From: a bacterium BMS3Abin04
GTDB taxonomy: Bacteria; Bacteroidota; Ignavibacteria; Ignavibacteriales; Melioribacteraceae
Direction of reading: 5' to 3'
NCBI GenBank assembly: GCA_002898175.1
Contig: BDSW01000291.1
Span: forward strand, 1 to 32,549
DNA: 32,549 nt
The position numbers were made by a program, and so were the translations under genes. Shown in pieces: positions 8,185 through 16,666 of this stretch (position 1 is its first letter; the number at the start of each line of letters is the position of its first letter). Under the pieces are notes generated by a model. It was not told the DNA's origin. It saw nothing but the letters and a program-made list of their open reading frames with translations, and searched no databases.

Positions 8185-8706
8185 TTAAATTTTCTTGATT
8201 AAACTATCTCTTGGAATTTGTACTATAACAGACCTTCTCAACAGGTCGATAGTAATAGCCAGCATTTTTTCACGATTAACGGTTTCGTATACAATACCTT
8301 CAATATCTTTAAAAGGACCGGAAATGATTTTAACCGGGATACCAACTTTTAATTGGTCGGTAACGGTTACGTCTGAAGATTTTTCGAGCATCTTTCTCAA
8401 ATTTTCAATCTGCCAGTCCGGTACAATTGCCGGTTTACCGCTAAAGAAAATTGTCCTTACAATTGCATACTGTTCCAGGGCAATTAATCTTTCTTTCTCA
8501 TTACCGTATACAAATATATAACTTTTGAGAAGAGGTTCCTTTACTTTTTTCTTTCTATCACTCCATTGTTTTATTCTTACAACAGTGGGTAAATAGAATT
8601 CAATTCCGTTTGCTTTCAATTGTTGCTCGGCTTTGAACTCGTGCCGAGGCTTAGTATATAGTGCATACCAATGTTTTATAGTAGAACCGGCAGTATTTGG
8701 CTGCAT
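8185..8706 (-). CDS. UpxY-type NusG-like transcription antiterminator
   Basis: The 173-residue protein has an N-terminal NGN domain ('HWYALYTKPRHEFKAEQQL' from residue 12) and a C-terminal KOW motif (about 121-155, 'GIPVKIISGPFKDIEGIV'). These are specialised NusG paralogues that ride with RNA polymerase on selected operons; in Bacteroides the UpxY proteins control capsule loci. NusG proper is usually flanked by secE and rplK, which are absent here, so this is a paralogue. No polysaccharide genes lie in the window. It sits 45 bp downstream of the hybrid kinase and 21 bp before the YhaM-like gene. Its target operon cannot be told from sequence. Confidence 0.88.
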   Translation of the reverse strand: MQPNTAGSTIKHWYALYTKPRHEFKAEQQLKANGIEFYLPTVVRIKQWSDRKKKVKEPLLKSYIFVYGNEKERLIALEQYAIVRTIFFSGKPAIVPDWQIENLRKMLEKSSDVTVTDQLKVGIPVKIISGPFKDIEGIVYETVNREKMLAITIDLLRRSVIVQIPRDSLIKKI

Positions 8707-8751
8707 TTATTTGTCCTTAAAATTTTAAATAAACTTACAGATAAACTAAAT

Positions 8752-10314
8752 TTAATCTATAATATCCTTAATGATATTTTCAACTGACGAATAGTTTAAC
8801 GGTTGATATAAAAATTCCCTTACTCCTAAACCAATATATCTATTTTTAACAGAATCTTCTAAGTTTTCCGCAGAAATAGCAATTGGAATATTTTTATAAT
8901 TTTCTTTTTTCTTAAGAGACTCAACTAATTGTGTCCCGGTCATTAAAGGCATGTGATGATGTGAAATTATAAGAGCAGGTGTTTTTTCGGCAATTAAGTT
9001 AATAGCTTCGTACCCGTTTTGAGCAAAAACTATTTCAAAATTACTAAATGAATCTTGAATTACCGATTCATAAAGCTGCTTATTCTCCTGATTATTCTCA
9101 ATAATTATAAATATATTATGAGCCTCCGGTAAAGTGATGTGAAATTCAGTCCCTTCGTTTTCTTTTGAATAGAACCAAATTTGACCATTATGTTTTTCCA
9201 CTATTTCTTTTACAAGCGTTAACCCCAATCCACTGCCCTTTTCTCCCATTGTACCGTTGAGTGTGAACTTTTCATCTATTCTGAATAGCTTAGACTGATT
9301 CTCTTCGGAAATACCCACGCCTTCATCCTTTATTATAATTTCAATAGTTTGTTCTTTAAATTTAGCTGATTTAATAAGAATATTTTTGCCGGGCTGTGTG
9401 AATTTTATAGCATTGCTTAAGAGATTAGTAATTGCTTGATTAATTAATCTTTCATCAACATTTAAAAACATATTGTTTGGAATGTCGGTTTTAATTTCAA
9501 TACTTTTTCTTATTGCAGCACCGGTTAATACGGAAACGCAATTGTTGATAATACTTTTGGTTTCTAATCGTCTCGGTTCAACCTTCATCGTTCCAGTCTG
9601 AAGTCTGGACCAGTCCAGTAAATAATTAATTAGTTGAAGTTGAGTTCGAGAAGCATCGTTTATATATTCTAAGTATTCTCTTCGTTCAGCTTCCTGTAAA
9701 TCCGGTTCATTTAGGAGAATTTCGGAGAAACCCAATAAACTTGTAAACGGTGCTCGTAAGTCATGCGAAACTATTGAAATTAATTTGTCTTTTGAACGGT
9801 TTAGCTCTTCCATCTTGTGGAGAAGAATTTGCATCTCATCAATTTTCTTTTTGCTTTCGGTAATATCATTAATAAAACCGATTACATGTTTAATTGAGCC
9901 GTTACTATCCCGAATAACTTTTGCAAATTCTTTTACCCTAACTATATCACCGGATTTGCTGTTTAGCCTGTATTCAATGCTATAAGTATTTTCGGTAAGC
10001 CTTTCTTCTAAATCCAGCAGCTTATCTTTGAATTTTCTAAGATCATCTTCATGCACGCATGATAAATATTTATTTTTCAAACTATTAATTTCTTCCTGAC
10101 TGTAACCGGTAATTTGTAATACAGACTCAGAAAATTCATCTTTTCGTTTAGGTTCTAAATACCTTATAAAGGTAAAAAAAACTCCGGAGGAGATGAGCAA
10201 CGAAAATACTTCCTTGGAAAATCCATTTTTATCAAATATCTGATTATTCATATTAAAATAGGTTGCTTCCTCAGCTTTATTTGCAGAATTAAAATTAAAT
10301 CCATTTGTCTTCAT
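8752..10314 (-). CDS. PAS histidine kinase with degenerate receiver domain
   Basis: The 520-residue protein has a PAS domain (about 45-155), a HisKA domain with phospho-accepting H184 ('VSHDLRAPF'), and an HATPase_c domain with N301, a G1 box DEGVGIS (330-336) and a G2 box GSGLGL (360-365). A receiver-like fold follows (about 400-520). In it the acidic pair is E406-N407, the phospho-acceptor position is H452 in 'SHHHMP', and the invariant Lys is Q504 ('YQP'), so phosphotransfer to this domain is unlikely. No membrane segment or signal peptide is convincing; the hydrophobic stretch at 37-50 leads into the PAS fold. It lies 86 bp after the NtrC-type gene on the same strand. The input signal is unknown. 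Confidence 0.88.
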   Translation of the reverse strand: MKTNGFNFNSANKAEEATYFNMNNQIFDKNGFSKEVFSLLISSGVFFTFIRYLEPKRKDEFSESVLQITGYSQEEINSLKNKYLSCVHEDDLRKFKDKLLDLEERLTENTYSIEYRLNSKSGDIVRVKEFAKVIRDSNGSIKHVIGFINDITESKKKIDEMQILLHKMEELNRSKDKLISIVSHDLRAPFTSLLGFSEILLNEPDLQEAERREYLEYINDASRTQLQLINYLLDWSRLQTGTMKVEPRRLETKSIINNCVSVLTGAAIRKSIEIKTDIPNNMFLNVDERLINQAITNLLSNAIKFTQPGKNILIKSAKFKEQTIEIIIKDEGVGISEENQSKLFRIDEKFTLNGTMGEKGSGLGLTLVKEIVEKHNGQIWFYSKENEGTEFHITLPEAHNIFIIIENNQENKQLYESVIQDSFSNFEIVFAQNGYEAINLIAEKTPALIISHHHMPLMTGTQLVESLKKKENYKNIPIAISAENLEDSVKNRYIGLGVREFLYQPLNYSSVENIIKDIID

Positions 10315-10355
10315 TTAACTGATAATCAAATTTAACAACTAAATATACTAAAGAT

Positions 10356-10384
10356 AATTAAATTCAGTTAGACAGAATTTAATT
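10356..10384. repeat. 10-bp perfect inverted repeat between ntrC-like and hybrid kinase genes
   Basis: AATTAAATTC (10356-10365) and GAATTTAATT (10375-10384) are perfect complements around a nine-base loop. The stem is almost entirely A/T. It lies in the 86-bp gap between the NtrC-like stop and the hybrid kinase start. It could be a weak terminator or a dyad operator, but it has no T-tract and can arise by chance in AT-rich DNA. Confidence 0.3.
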
Positions 10385-10400
10385 TTAAGTTTCGCTTTTT

Positions 10401-11765
10401 TTAGTCATCAAAAGATTTAGTAGGAATATCAAGTTCTTCCATCTTTCTGTAAAGCGAAGATAGACCAATGTTCAATGCTTTCGCTGTTGCATCTTTATCA
10501 TAATTATATTTTTTTACAGTTTTAATAATATGTTCTTTCTCGAATGCTTTTACTGCATCTTTTAGTATTTCTGGATACAAGTTTTCATTTGTCTCGCAAA
10601 TTAGATAATCGGCCAAATTATCCGGCGAAATAACCATACCCGTAGCAAATATTACTGCACGCTCTATTACGTTTTCCAATTCTCTTACTCCGCCTCGCCA
10701 ATTATGGTTCATTAAGATTCTAATGGTCTTGTTATCTATTCTAAGATTCGGTTTACCCATTTCGTAACAAAATTTTTCAATGAAGTGATTAACAAGAATT
10801 GGGATATCTTCTTTCCTTTCGTTTAGTGAAGGTAACTTAATTTCAACTACATTTAATCTATAATATAAGTCTTCTCTAAATTCACCGGTTTTCGTTTTTT
10901 CAAAGATATTTTGGTTAGTCGCAGCAATTATTCTCGCATCGGTTTTTACATGAACTGTGCCTCCAACCGGTAAAAATTGTTTGTCTTCAATTGCACGTAA
11001 TAATTTAACTTGCAATGCTAAAGGAAGATCACCAATTTCATCCAGGAATAAAGTTCCTCCGTCCGCAACTTTGAACAAACCGGTTTTTTCTTCAGTTGCA
11101 CCGGTAAAGGATCCTTTTTTATGACCAAACAATTCGCTCTCAATTAAATTCTCAGAGATTGCGCCACAATTTATTGGAAGAAATATATCGTTTTTTCTTT
11201 TACTGTTGTAATGGATAGCCTTTGCAACCAGCTCTTTCCCGGTCCCGCTTTTCCCGGAAATTAAGACATTACTGTTGGTTGGAGCTACTTGGCGAATTAA
11301 GTTGAAAACTTTGTGCATCGATTTGCTCTTCCCAATTATATTTTCAAACCCGACGGGTGCCGAAATTCTTTGCCGCAAAGTTATATTTTCCGAAGCCGCA
11401 CGCTTATAATCCAATAATCTTTTAACTTTCATAATAAGATCATCAAACTCAATGGGCTTTATAAAATAATCAATAGCGCCTTTCCGCAGAGCACCAATAG
11501 CTGTATCAATTGAAGCATAAGCAGTCATAATAATAAAAAAGCTTTCGGGAGAAAAGTGAGAAACCTTTTCTAATAGTTGAATCCCATCCCATTTAGGCAT
11601 CTTAATATCGGAAATAATAATGTCATAATCTTCCGATTTTATTCTATCTAAAGCTTCCTGACCGTCAGATGCCGTATCGGTTCTATAACCTTCCTCGTTT
11701 AAGATCATTTGTATTGAGGTTCGGATTGCTTCTTCGTCGTCTACTACTAAAATTTTTGCGTTCAT
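10401..11765 (-). CDS. NtrC-family sigma54-dependent response regulator
   Basis: The 454-residue protein has an intact receiver domain (acidic pair D9/D10, phospho-acceptor D53 in 'SDIKMP', K103 in 'FIKP'), an AAA+ domain with Walker A GKSGTGKE at 171-178, the sigma54-contacting loop as GSFTGA (218-223, a conservative Ala-to-Ser variant of GAFTGA) and Walker B 'LFLDEIGD' at 239-246. It ends in a Fis-type helix-turn-helix ('DATAKALNIGLSSLYRKMEEL', about 425-445). It should activate sigma54 promoters when phosphorylated. It starts 24 bp after the kinase gene at 11790-13286, which is almost certainly its partner. The regulon is unknown. Confidence 0.94.
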   Translation of the reverse strand: MNAKILVVDDEEAIRTSIQMILNEEGYRTDTASDGQEALDRIKSEDYDIIISDIKMPKWDGIQLLEKVSHFSPESFFIIMTAYASIDTAIGALRKGAIDYFIKPIEFDDLIMKVKRLLDYKRAASENITLRQRISAPVGFENIIGKSKSMHKVFNLIRQVAPTNSNVLISGKSGTGKELVAKAIHYNSKRKNDIFLPINCGAISENLIESELFGHKKGSFTGATEEKTGLFKVADGGTLFLDEIGDLPLALQVKLLRAIEDKQFLPVGGTVHVKTDARIIAATNQNIFEKTKTGEFREDLYYRLNVVEIKLPSLNERKEDIPILVNHFIEKFCYEMGKPNLRIDNKTIRILMNHNWRGGVRELENVIERAVIFATGMVISPDNLADYLICETNENLYPEILKDAVKAFEKEHIIKTVKKYNYDKDATAKALNIGLSSLYRKMEELDIPTKSFDD

Positions 11766-11789
11766 AATGAACCTTTGTAATTAATTTTG

Positions 11790-13286
11790 TTACTTGTTAA
11801 TGGGTAATACTACTGAAAATTTACTTCCTTTGCCAACTGTACTTGAAACAACAATATCACCGTTTAATTTTTTAATAATGTTATAGCTGATAGCTAATCC
11901 TAAGCCTGTGCCTTTTCCGGTTTCTTTTGTAGTAAAGAAAGGGTCAAAAATTTTCTTTAAAATCTGTTCGTCTATACCGCAACCATTATCAATAAATTCA
12001 ATATAAATATGCTTTTCATCGTGTGATGAAATAACTTTTATTTTGCCCCGCCCTTCAATTGCATCCAACGAGTTAATTAAAATATTTATAAACACCTGAA
12101 GTAATTGATCAGGTACGATTTTCACAAACGGTGATTTTTCATCCAGTTTCGTAACAAACTGAACTTCTTTAACCCGCTTATCGTATCTAACTATTCCCAA
12201 TGCAGTTTTTATTATATCCGTTACTTGGGTCAGCTCTTCAATATTACTTGGCGGACGAGACAAGTCAACTAATTCTCTAACTATTTTTGAAATTCTATCT
12301 ATATTTTCCTTTATATTTTTTAGAAGATTAGCAGAAAACTTATTTTCGTTTTTTCTTTGTAATATTTGTACAAGAGACGAAATAGATGTAAGAGGATTTC
12401 CAATTTCGTGTGCAACTCCGGCGGCCAATTGACCAATTACAGCCAGTTTTTCCGATTGATCTACTTGCTGCTGAAGTCTTTTTACTTCTGTTACATCTTT
12501 TATTACAACAGTCCTTCCATAATAATTACCCTTTGCGTTCTGCAGTCTTGTTACGTTTAATTGTACGGGAATTAAATCACCGGATTTTGTAGTGCGTTCT
12601 GTTTCCAGTATTTGAACTTTACCGCTTTTGTTAACTTCCGAAATTATGAAATCGAGCTCTGTTTTATATTTTTCTTTGTTGGGTATTAGGAAAGAAGAGG
12701 GTTTATTTAAGACATCCTCTTTTGTGTATCCAAAAATATTCTGGGCACCTTCATTCCACGCTACAATACTTTCGTTCTGGTCAATAACCATTATTGCAGC
12801 ATCCGAAGTTTGTAGTATGTTTTGTAAGTATTGCTGGTTTTGTTCGAGCTTTTGAGTTAGTCTATCTATATTTTTCGAAAGTTCGTATGTTTTTTTCTCC
12901 TGGTGCATCATACTGAAACGGGCAAAAACTTCCTCGAAAAGTTCATCGATAAAACCTATAAGGAATAAGGAATCAGTATTCTTTTTTTTCTCAGATTCCA
13001 GACGATTAATTATTTCATTTCTTCCAATACTAAAAATATGGCTCACTTCAAGCAAGGTTAGATTCAAACGGGATAATTCTTTATAAATCAATACTAAATG
13101 TTTGTCTATTACTGTATCATCAGCTCCCCGAAGTATTTCGCTAAAAAGGTTAAGATTCTCTTTTACGGAATGGTCTATTTGTTCTTGTGTAAATTTTTTA
13201 CGAAAGGATTTTAAAACTTTCTCACCCCAATTTGAAGCAATTTTATCATAATATTTATTAATAAGTTCTAATAGTAGTTTTTTCAT
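11790..13286 (-). CDS. Soluble NtrB-type PAS sensor histidine kinase
   Basis: The 498 residues comprise a helical N-terminal region (1-135) that faintly resembles RsbRD-type sensor domains, a coiled-coil linker, a PAS domain (about 152-268, '[20 protein letters not shown]'), a HisKA domain with H293 ('[10 protein letters not shown]', the NtrB-like form) and an HATPase_c domain with N405, G1 'DNGCGI' and G2 'GTGLGL'. There is no transmembrane segment, so it senses something in the cytoplasm. The start ATG overlaps the stop of the upstream flavoprotein gene by ATGA, coupling the two-component system to the ferredoxin/geranylgeranyl-reductase genes. The NtrC-like regulator follows 24 bp downstream. 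Confidence 0.92.
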   Translation of the reverse strand: MKKLLLELINKYYDKIASNWGEKVLKSFRKKFTQEQIDHSVKENLNLFSEILRGADDTVIDKHLVLIYKELSRLNLTLLEVSHIFSIGRNEIINRLESEKKKNTDSLFLIGFIDELFEEVFARFSMMHQEKKTYELSKNIDRLTQKLEQNQQYLQNILQTSDAAIMVIDQNESIVAWNEGAQNIFGYTKEDVLNKPSSFLIPNKEKYKTELDFIISEVNKSGKVQILETERTTKSGDLIPVQLNVTRLQNAKGNYYGRTVVIKDVTEVKRLQQQVDQSEKLAVIGQLAAGVAHEIGNPLTSISSLVQILQRKNENKFSANLLKNIKENIDRISKIVRELVDLSRPPSNIEELTQVTDIIKTALGIVRYDKRVKEVQFVTKLDEKSPFVKIVPDQLLQVFINILINSLDAIEGRGKIKVISSHDEKHIYIEFIDNGCGIDEQILKKIFDPFFTTKETGKGTGLGLAISYNIIKKLNGDIVVSSTVGKGSKFSVVLPINK

Positions 13287-14455
13287 TTTGAAAAGAATAC
13301 CTTTGCAACATCCATTAGTAAAGATGGTTTATTAAACAGTGCTGTTTTAAATACATTTCCGATTGATCTGTTTTCAAACGGAATTTTTTCAACTGCTTGG
13401 GCAATATCATTAAATTTTTCATCTGAAAAATTATAAATACCATTCTTAAGTTTTTCAAAAATTAAATGTCTTTTACCTAATCTTTTATTCCATCGTTTTT
13501 CATATTCAATAATATGGTTAAGCTTATTTTCCTGAACGGCTTCCGCACTAACCGCCCCGGCAATACTGCCGCCAATCATTCCGCTTACAATTCCTCCACC
13601 AGATAACGGATTAACTTGTCTTGCCGCATCTCCAACTACCATAATTCCGGGTGCAACTATTTTTTCTAAAGTCGGTACACATGGAACACCACCGGCAATA
13701 GTTGTTAAGACTGATGCGTCCGGATAATTTTTGACCATAAAACGGTTAAGAAATGAAAGCGCCGATTCCTTTTTCCCGATATTCCCGCCGACACCCAGCC
13801 CAATATTGGCGGAATTATTTCCTTTGGGGAAGACCCAAAAGTAACCTCCGGGAGCAAATTCTTTTCCGAAATAAAAATAACATGTTCGGTCGTCAATATT
13901 ATTAATACCTGCTGCAGTTATTTGAACGGCGCTTTCCATGTCTTTAAAATCAATATGGGTTTTAATTCCGGCCCATCTTCCAACCCGCGATTCAACTCCG
14001 TCTGCCGCAATTACAATTTTAGCTTTGACTTGTTTTTCTTTCCCTTGGAATTTATATTTTACACCGGAAACCTTGTCGTTCTCAAAAAGCAGTCCGTTCA
14101 CATAAGCCCTGGTTAAAAACTCGGCTCCTGCTTTTGAAGCGGATTTTGCAAGTTCATAATCGAAAATTCTTCTTTCAAGCACATAGCCTTCCTCTTCCAG
14201 CGAAATCAAAATTTCAGTTCCGTTTGGTGAAATAAAGGAAAATTTATTTATAGTTGCAGCAATAAATTTGGGGTCGGAATTAATAAACTCTTCTATACCC
14301 GCTTTACTCACAGCTTCACCGCACCTTACCGGGTAACCGACATCCCTGTCCTTCTCCAAGACTAAAACGGAAACTCCTCTTTCTGCAGCAAATCTTGCAG
14401 CCATCGATCCGGCAGGACCCGCTCCAACAACAACTATATCATATTCATTAAGCAT
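13283..14455 (-). CDS. Geranylgeranyl reductase-family FAD-dependent oxidoreductase
   Basis: From the ATG at 14455 the protein has 390 residues, starting directly before a dinucleotide-binding motif GAGPAG (11-16) with the FAD-ribose Glu in 'VLEKD'. 'RCGEA' near residue 45, the family signature 'PGGYFWVFPKG', and 'VGDAARQVNPLSGGGI' are all typical of geranylgeranyl reductases, which saturate prenyl double bonds. A more upstream ATG at 14518 would lie within the ferredoxin gene and add residues not found in the family. The ferredoxin stop overlaps this start by eight bases, so the ferredoxin is a likely electron donor. Possible substrates are menaquinone side chains, prenyl lipids or pigments; the sequence does not decide. 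Confidence 0.88.
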   Translation of the reverse strand: MLNEYDIVVVGAGPAGSMAARFAAERGVSVLVLEKDRDVGYPVRCGEAVSKAGIEEFINSDPKFIAATINKFSFISPNGTEILISLEEEGYVLERRIFDYELAKSASKAGAEFLTRAYVNGLLFENDKVSGVKYKFQGKEKQVKAKIVIAADGVESRVGRWAGIKTHIDFKDMESAVQITAAGINNIDDRTCYFYFGKEFAPGGYFWVFPKGNNSANIGLGVGGNIGKKESALSFLNRFMVKNYPDASVLTTIAGGVPCVPTLEKIVAPGIMVVGDAARQVNPLSGGGIVSGMIGGSIAGAVSAEAVQENKLNHIIEYEKRWNKRLGKRHLIFEKLKNGIYNFSDEKFNDIAQAVEKIPFENRSIGNVFKTALFNKPSLLMDVAKVFFSK

Positions 14456-14648
14456 TACCGGTTTCCCTAACTCCGCTTTTGTTAAATTTAAGAACCTCGA
14501 TTGGGCATGACCAAACACATTTGGAGCAATTTGTACAAAGTTCTTCTATTATTTTTATTTCCGCCTCCTTAAGTTCAATTGCATCTTCGGGACAAATGCC
14601 GACACAGCAACCGCAAAAATCACATTTGTCCGGTAAAATTTCTATCAT
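14448..14648 (-). CDS. Small 2x[4Fe-4S] ferredoxin
   Basis: A 66-residue protein with two CxxCxxCxxxCP motifs: 'CDFCGCCVGICP' near the N-terminus and 'CTNCSKCVWSCP' in the middle, the normal bacterial-type ferredoxin layout. The ATG at 14648 begins 'MIEILPDKC', standard for the family; a TTG two codons upstream is less likely. The 3' end overlaps the start of the geranylgeranyl-reductase-family gene, the next gene on the strand. It is the first gene of the minus-strand series that runs down to the sirtuin. It probably delivers electrons to the flavoprotein. Confidence 0.92.
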   Translation of the reverse strand: MIEILPDKCDFCGCCVGICPEDAIELKEAEIKIIEELCTNCSKCVWSCPIEVLKFNKSGVRETGNA

Positions 14649-14985
14649 TAACAAAATTGATTCCTTTCTTAAAATTGAGAATCAAAAATAAATAATAAGA
14701 GATTCAAATTAAAGAAGAATAAATCTGTATGCACTATAGTATTAACAATTAATTCCTTGTTCGTCAAAAGCCGAATCTTCGATTTTTTGGAAGAAAAATC
14801 AAATACTCTCTTCCGTATCACTTCTAATTGCTCTCTACAAATTGCGAATTGTAAAATGTTTTATAAATTGCTTTATCTCAATTCTCAATTGCACTTCAGT
14901 GCGCTATAGGTATATACGTCTAATTAAAAACATACAAAAATGTTACGATAATAATTTAGTGTATTTTATTCTCAAGAAAAATTAA
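14649..14985. other. 337-bp divergent intergenic region
   Basis: This separates the leftward ferredoxin operon from the rightward PAS-GAF kinase. No coding frame or tRNA is seen. It contains a perfect 7-bp inverted repeat (GATTTTT 14781-14787 with AAAAATC 14794-14800), a GCAC-TTCA-GTGC hairpin at 14891-14902, and two related words, TGCACTATAG near 14730 and TGCGCTATAG near 14900. A possible promoter for the kinase lies at 14889-14916. A leftward promoter must also lie here, but I cannot place it confidently. Confidence 0.6.
14889..14916 (+). promoter_or_regulatory. Possible sigma70-like promoter for PAS-GAF kinase
   Basis: TTGCAC (14889-14894), a 16-bp spacer and TATATA (14911-14916) lie about 70 bp upstream of the kinase ATG. 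The -35 hexamer is inside a small hairpin (14891-14902). In AT-rich DNA such matches are common, so this is tentative. Confidence 0.3.
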
Positions 14986-16608
14986 ATGAATACTACGGCA
15001 AATAAAATAGCAAAGCACAAATATCGCGGATGGAGAAACATGGATAATAGCGGATTAAATAATCTTTTTACGTCTATTTTCGAATCTGCTGATATTGCAA
15101 AATGTATTATTAATTCCGATGGAATAATTGTAGATGCAAATCGTTTGTTTTGCAAAATGCTTGGGTATACTCACAAAGAATTATTAGGATTACATTATTT
15201 TATTTTAATACCTTCCGACTCGCGCGAAAAATCTAAAGAATTTCACAATAAAATATTATCTGATGAACAAATATTAAAATTCGAAGAAAAACTAAGACGT
15301 AGAAACGGGACCCATTTCTATGCATTCACTACCAATATTAAAGTTAGTGATGAAGAAGGAAACCTATTCAGAGTAGTTTCTATTGAAGATATCTCCGATA
15401 GGATGAAAAATGAACTTCTTCAATCTGTGTTACTTAGTATTTCTAAAGAAGCAACATTTTCAAACTCGCCCGATACTATGTATGCTTTAATTCATGAATC
15501 AATCTCTCAGATAATTCCTATTACAAATATTGATGTCTTTTTGCTTGATGACGGTAAAGAGTTAGTTAAGAAGTATTCAAATTATAAACTTAACAATGAA
15601 TGGTTAACGGTATATTTTGCCAATTATTCATTAGATAAAAAAGAAAGTTTGTTATTAGATAAGAAGGAATTGAAAAATATTTTGATTGAAAACAATCACC
15701 TTTTTAAAAGCGATAAACTTCCGGAATCGTTTTTAGGTATTCCTCTCAAAACAAAAACAGATATTGAAGGTATTATTACCCTGCAGAGTTTTGATAGAAA
15801 ATATAAGTATTCAGAAAACGACAAAGCCTTGCTGGAGTTAATATCTGATCAGGTTGCACGAGTAATTGAAAGAAAAAATAATGAACTTGCATTGAAAAAA
15901 GCGAAAGAAGAGGCTGAAGAAGCGAGTAAATTAAAATCGCAATTTTTAGCCCAAATTTCTCACGAAGTTCGAACTCCGTTAAATTCTATTTTAAGCTTTA
16001 CCTCACTGATTGAGAGTGAACTTAAAGGGAAATTAAGCAATGACCTGAAAGACAGCTTTGAGATAATTAACAACGGAGGAGAGCGATTAAGAAGAACGAT
16101 TGAACTCTTATTAAATGCCTCACAGCTTCAAAACGGTAAATATAAAATTCATATTGAGGAGGTAGATTTAGTAAAATATGTGTTGCTGCCAATAGTTAAA
16201 CAATTCTCCCTACAAGCAAAAGAGAAAGGGTTAAAGCTGGAATTTGATAACAAATTAGGAAATTCCAATGTTGTCTGTGATGTATATACTACTGGACAGA
16301 TTTTTATCAATATTATTGATAACGCGATTAAATATACAAAGCACGGTAAGATTATTGTCAAAGCGTTTAAAAACAATTTTGGGAAAGTCCAAGTTGATGT
16401 TACCGATACCGGTATTGGAATTTCAGAAGATTATTTACCTAATATCTTTGAAACTTTTTCACAAGAGGAAACCGGTTATACAAGAAGATATGAAGGAATG
16501 GGATTGGGCTTAGCTTTAGTAAAAGAATATGCAGCGTTAAATAATATTGAAGTCTCGGTAGAAAGTAAAAAAGGAAAGGGTACTAAATTTTCAATAGTTT
16601 TCAACTGA
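14986..16608 (+). CDS. Soluble PAS-GAF sensor histidine kinase
   Basis: The 540-residue protein has an N-terminal PAS domain (about 25-140, 'KCIINSDGIIVDANRLFCKMLGY'), a divergent GAF domain (about 145-295), a coiled-coil, a HisKA domain with H326 ('QISHEVRTPL') and an HATPase_c domain with N446 ('IIDNAIKY'), G1 DTGIGIS (474-480) and G2 'EGMGLGL'. It has no membrane segment and no attached receiver, so its partner regulator is elsewhere, possibly the NtrC-like protein encoded nearby. A second start at Met19 is possible. It is divergently oriented from the ferredoxin operon and convergent with the MORN-repeat gene, 58 bp away. Confidence 0.92.
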   Translation: MNTTANKIAKHKYRGWRNMDNSGLNNLFTSIFESADIAKCIINSDGIIVDANRLFCKMLGYTHKELLGLHYFILIPSDSREKSKEFHNKILSDEQILKFEEKLRRRNGTHFYAFTTNIKVSDEEGNLFRVVSIEDISDRMKNELLQSVLLSISKEATFSNSPDTMYALIHESISQIIPITNIDVFLLDDGKELVKKYSNYKLNNEWLTVYFANYSLDKKESLLLDKKELKNILIENNHLFKSDKLPESFLGIPLKTKTDIEGIITLQSFDRKYKYSENDKALLELISDQVARVIERKNNELALKKAKEEAEEASKLKSQFLAQISHEVRTPLNSILSFTSLIESELKGKLSNDLKDSFEIINNGGERLRRTIELLLNASQLQNGKYKIHIEEVDLVKYVLLPIVKQFSLQAKEKGLKLEFDNKLGNSNVVCDVYTTGQIFINIIDNAIKYTKHGKIIVKAFKNNFGKVQVDVTDTGIGISEDYLPNIFETFSQEETGYTRRYEGMGLGLALVKEYAALNNIEVSVESKKGKGTKFSIVFN

Positions 16609-16666
16609 TAGTTCCGGTTTAATATTTAATACTGTTTGTTTTTCTCTGTAATTCTATCGACAAGAA

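Noticed and set aside
10165-10206. Membrane segment in the hybrid kinase (residues 37-50)
   Set aside because: The hydrophobic run is short (about 14 residues) and runs straight into the first strand of the PAS domain.
11106-11123. GSFTGA as a broken sigma54 contact loop
   Set aside because: Ala-to-Ser at this position is a conservative change and the rest of the AAA+ core is intact; I see no evidence of lost function.
13283-14518. Longer flavoprotein starting at the ATG at 14518
   Set aside because: It would lie within the ferredoxin gene and add about 21 residues before the Rossmann motif that the family lacks; the ATG at 14455 fits.
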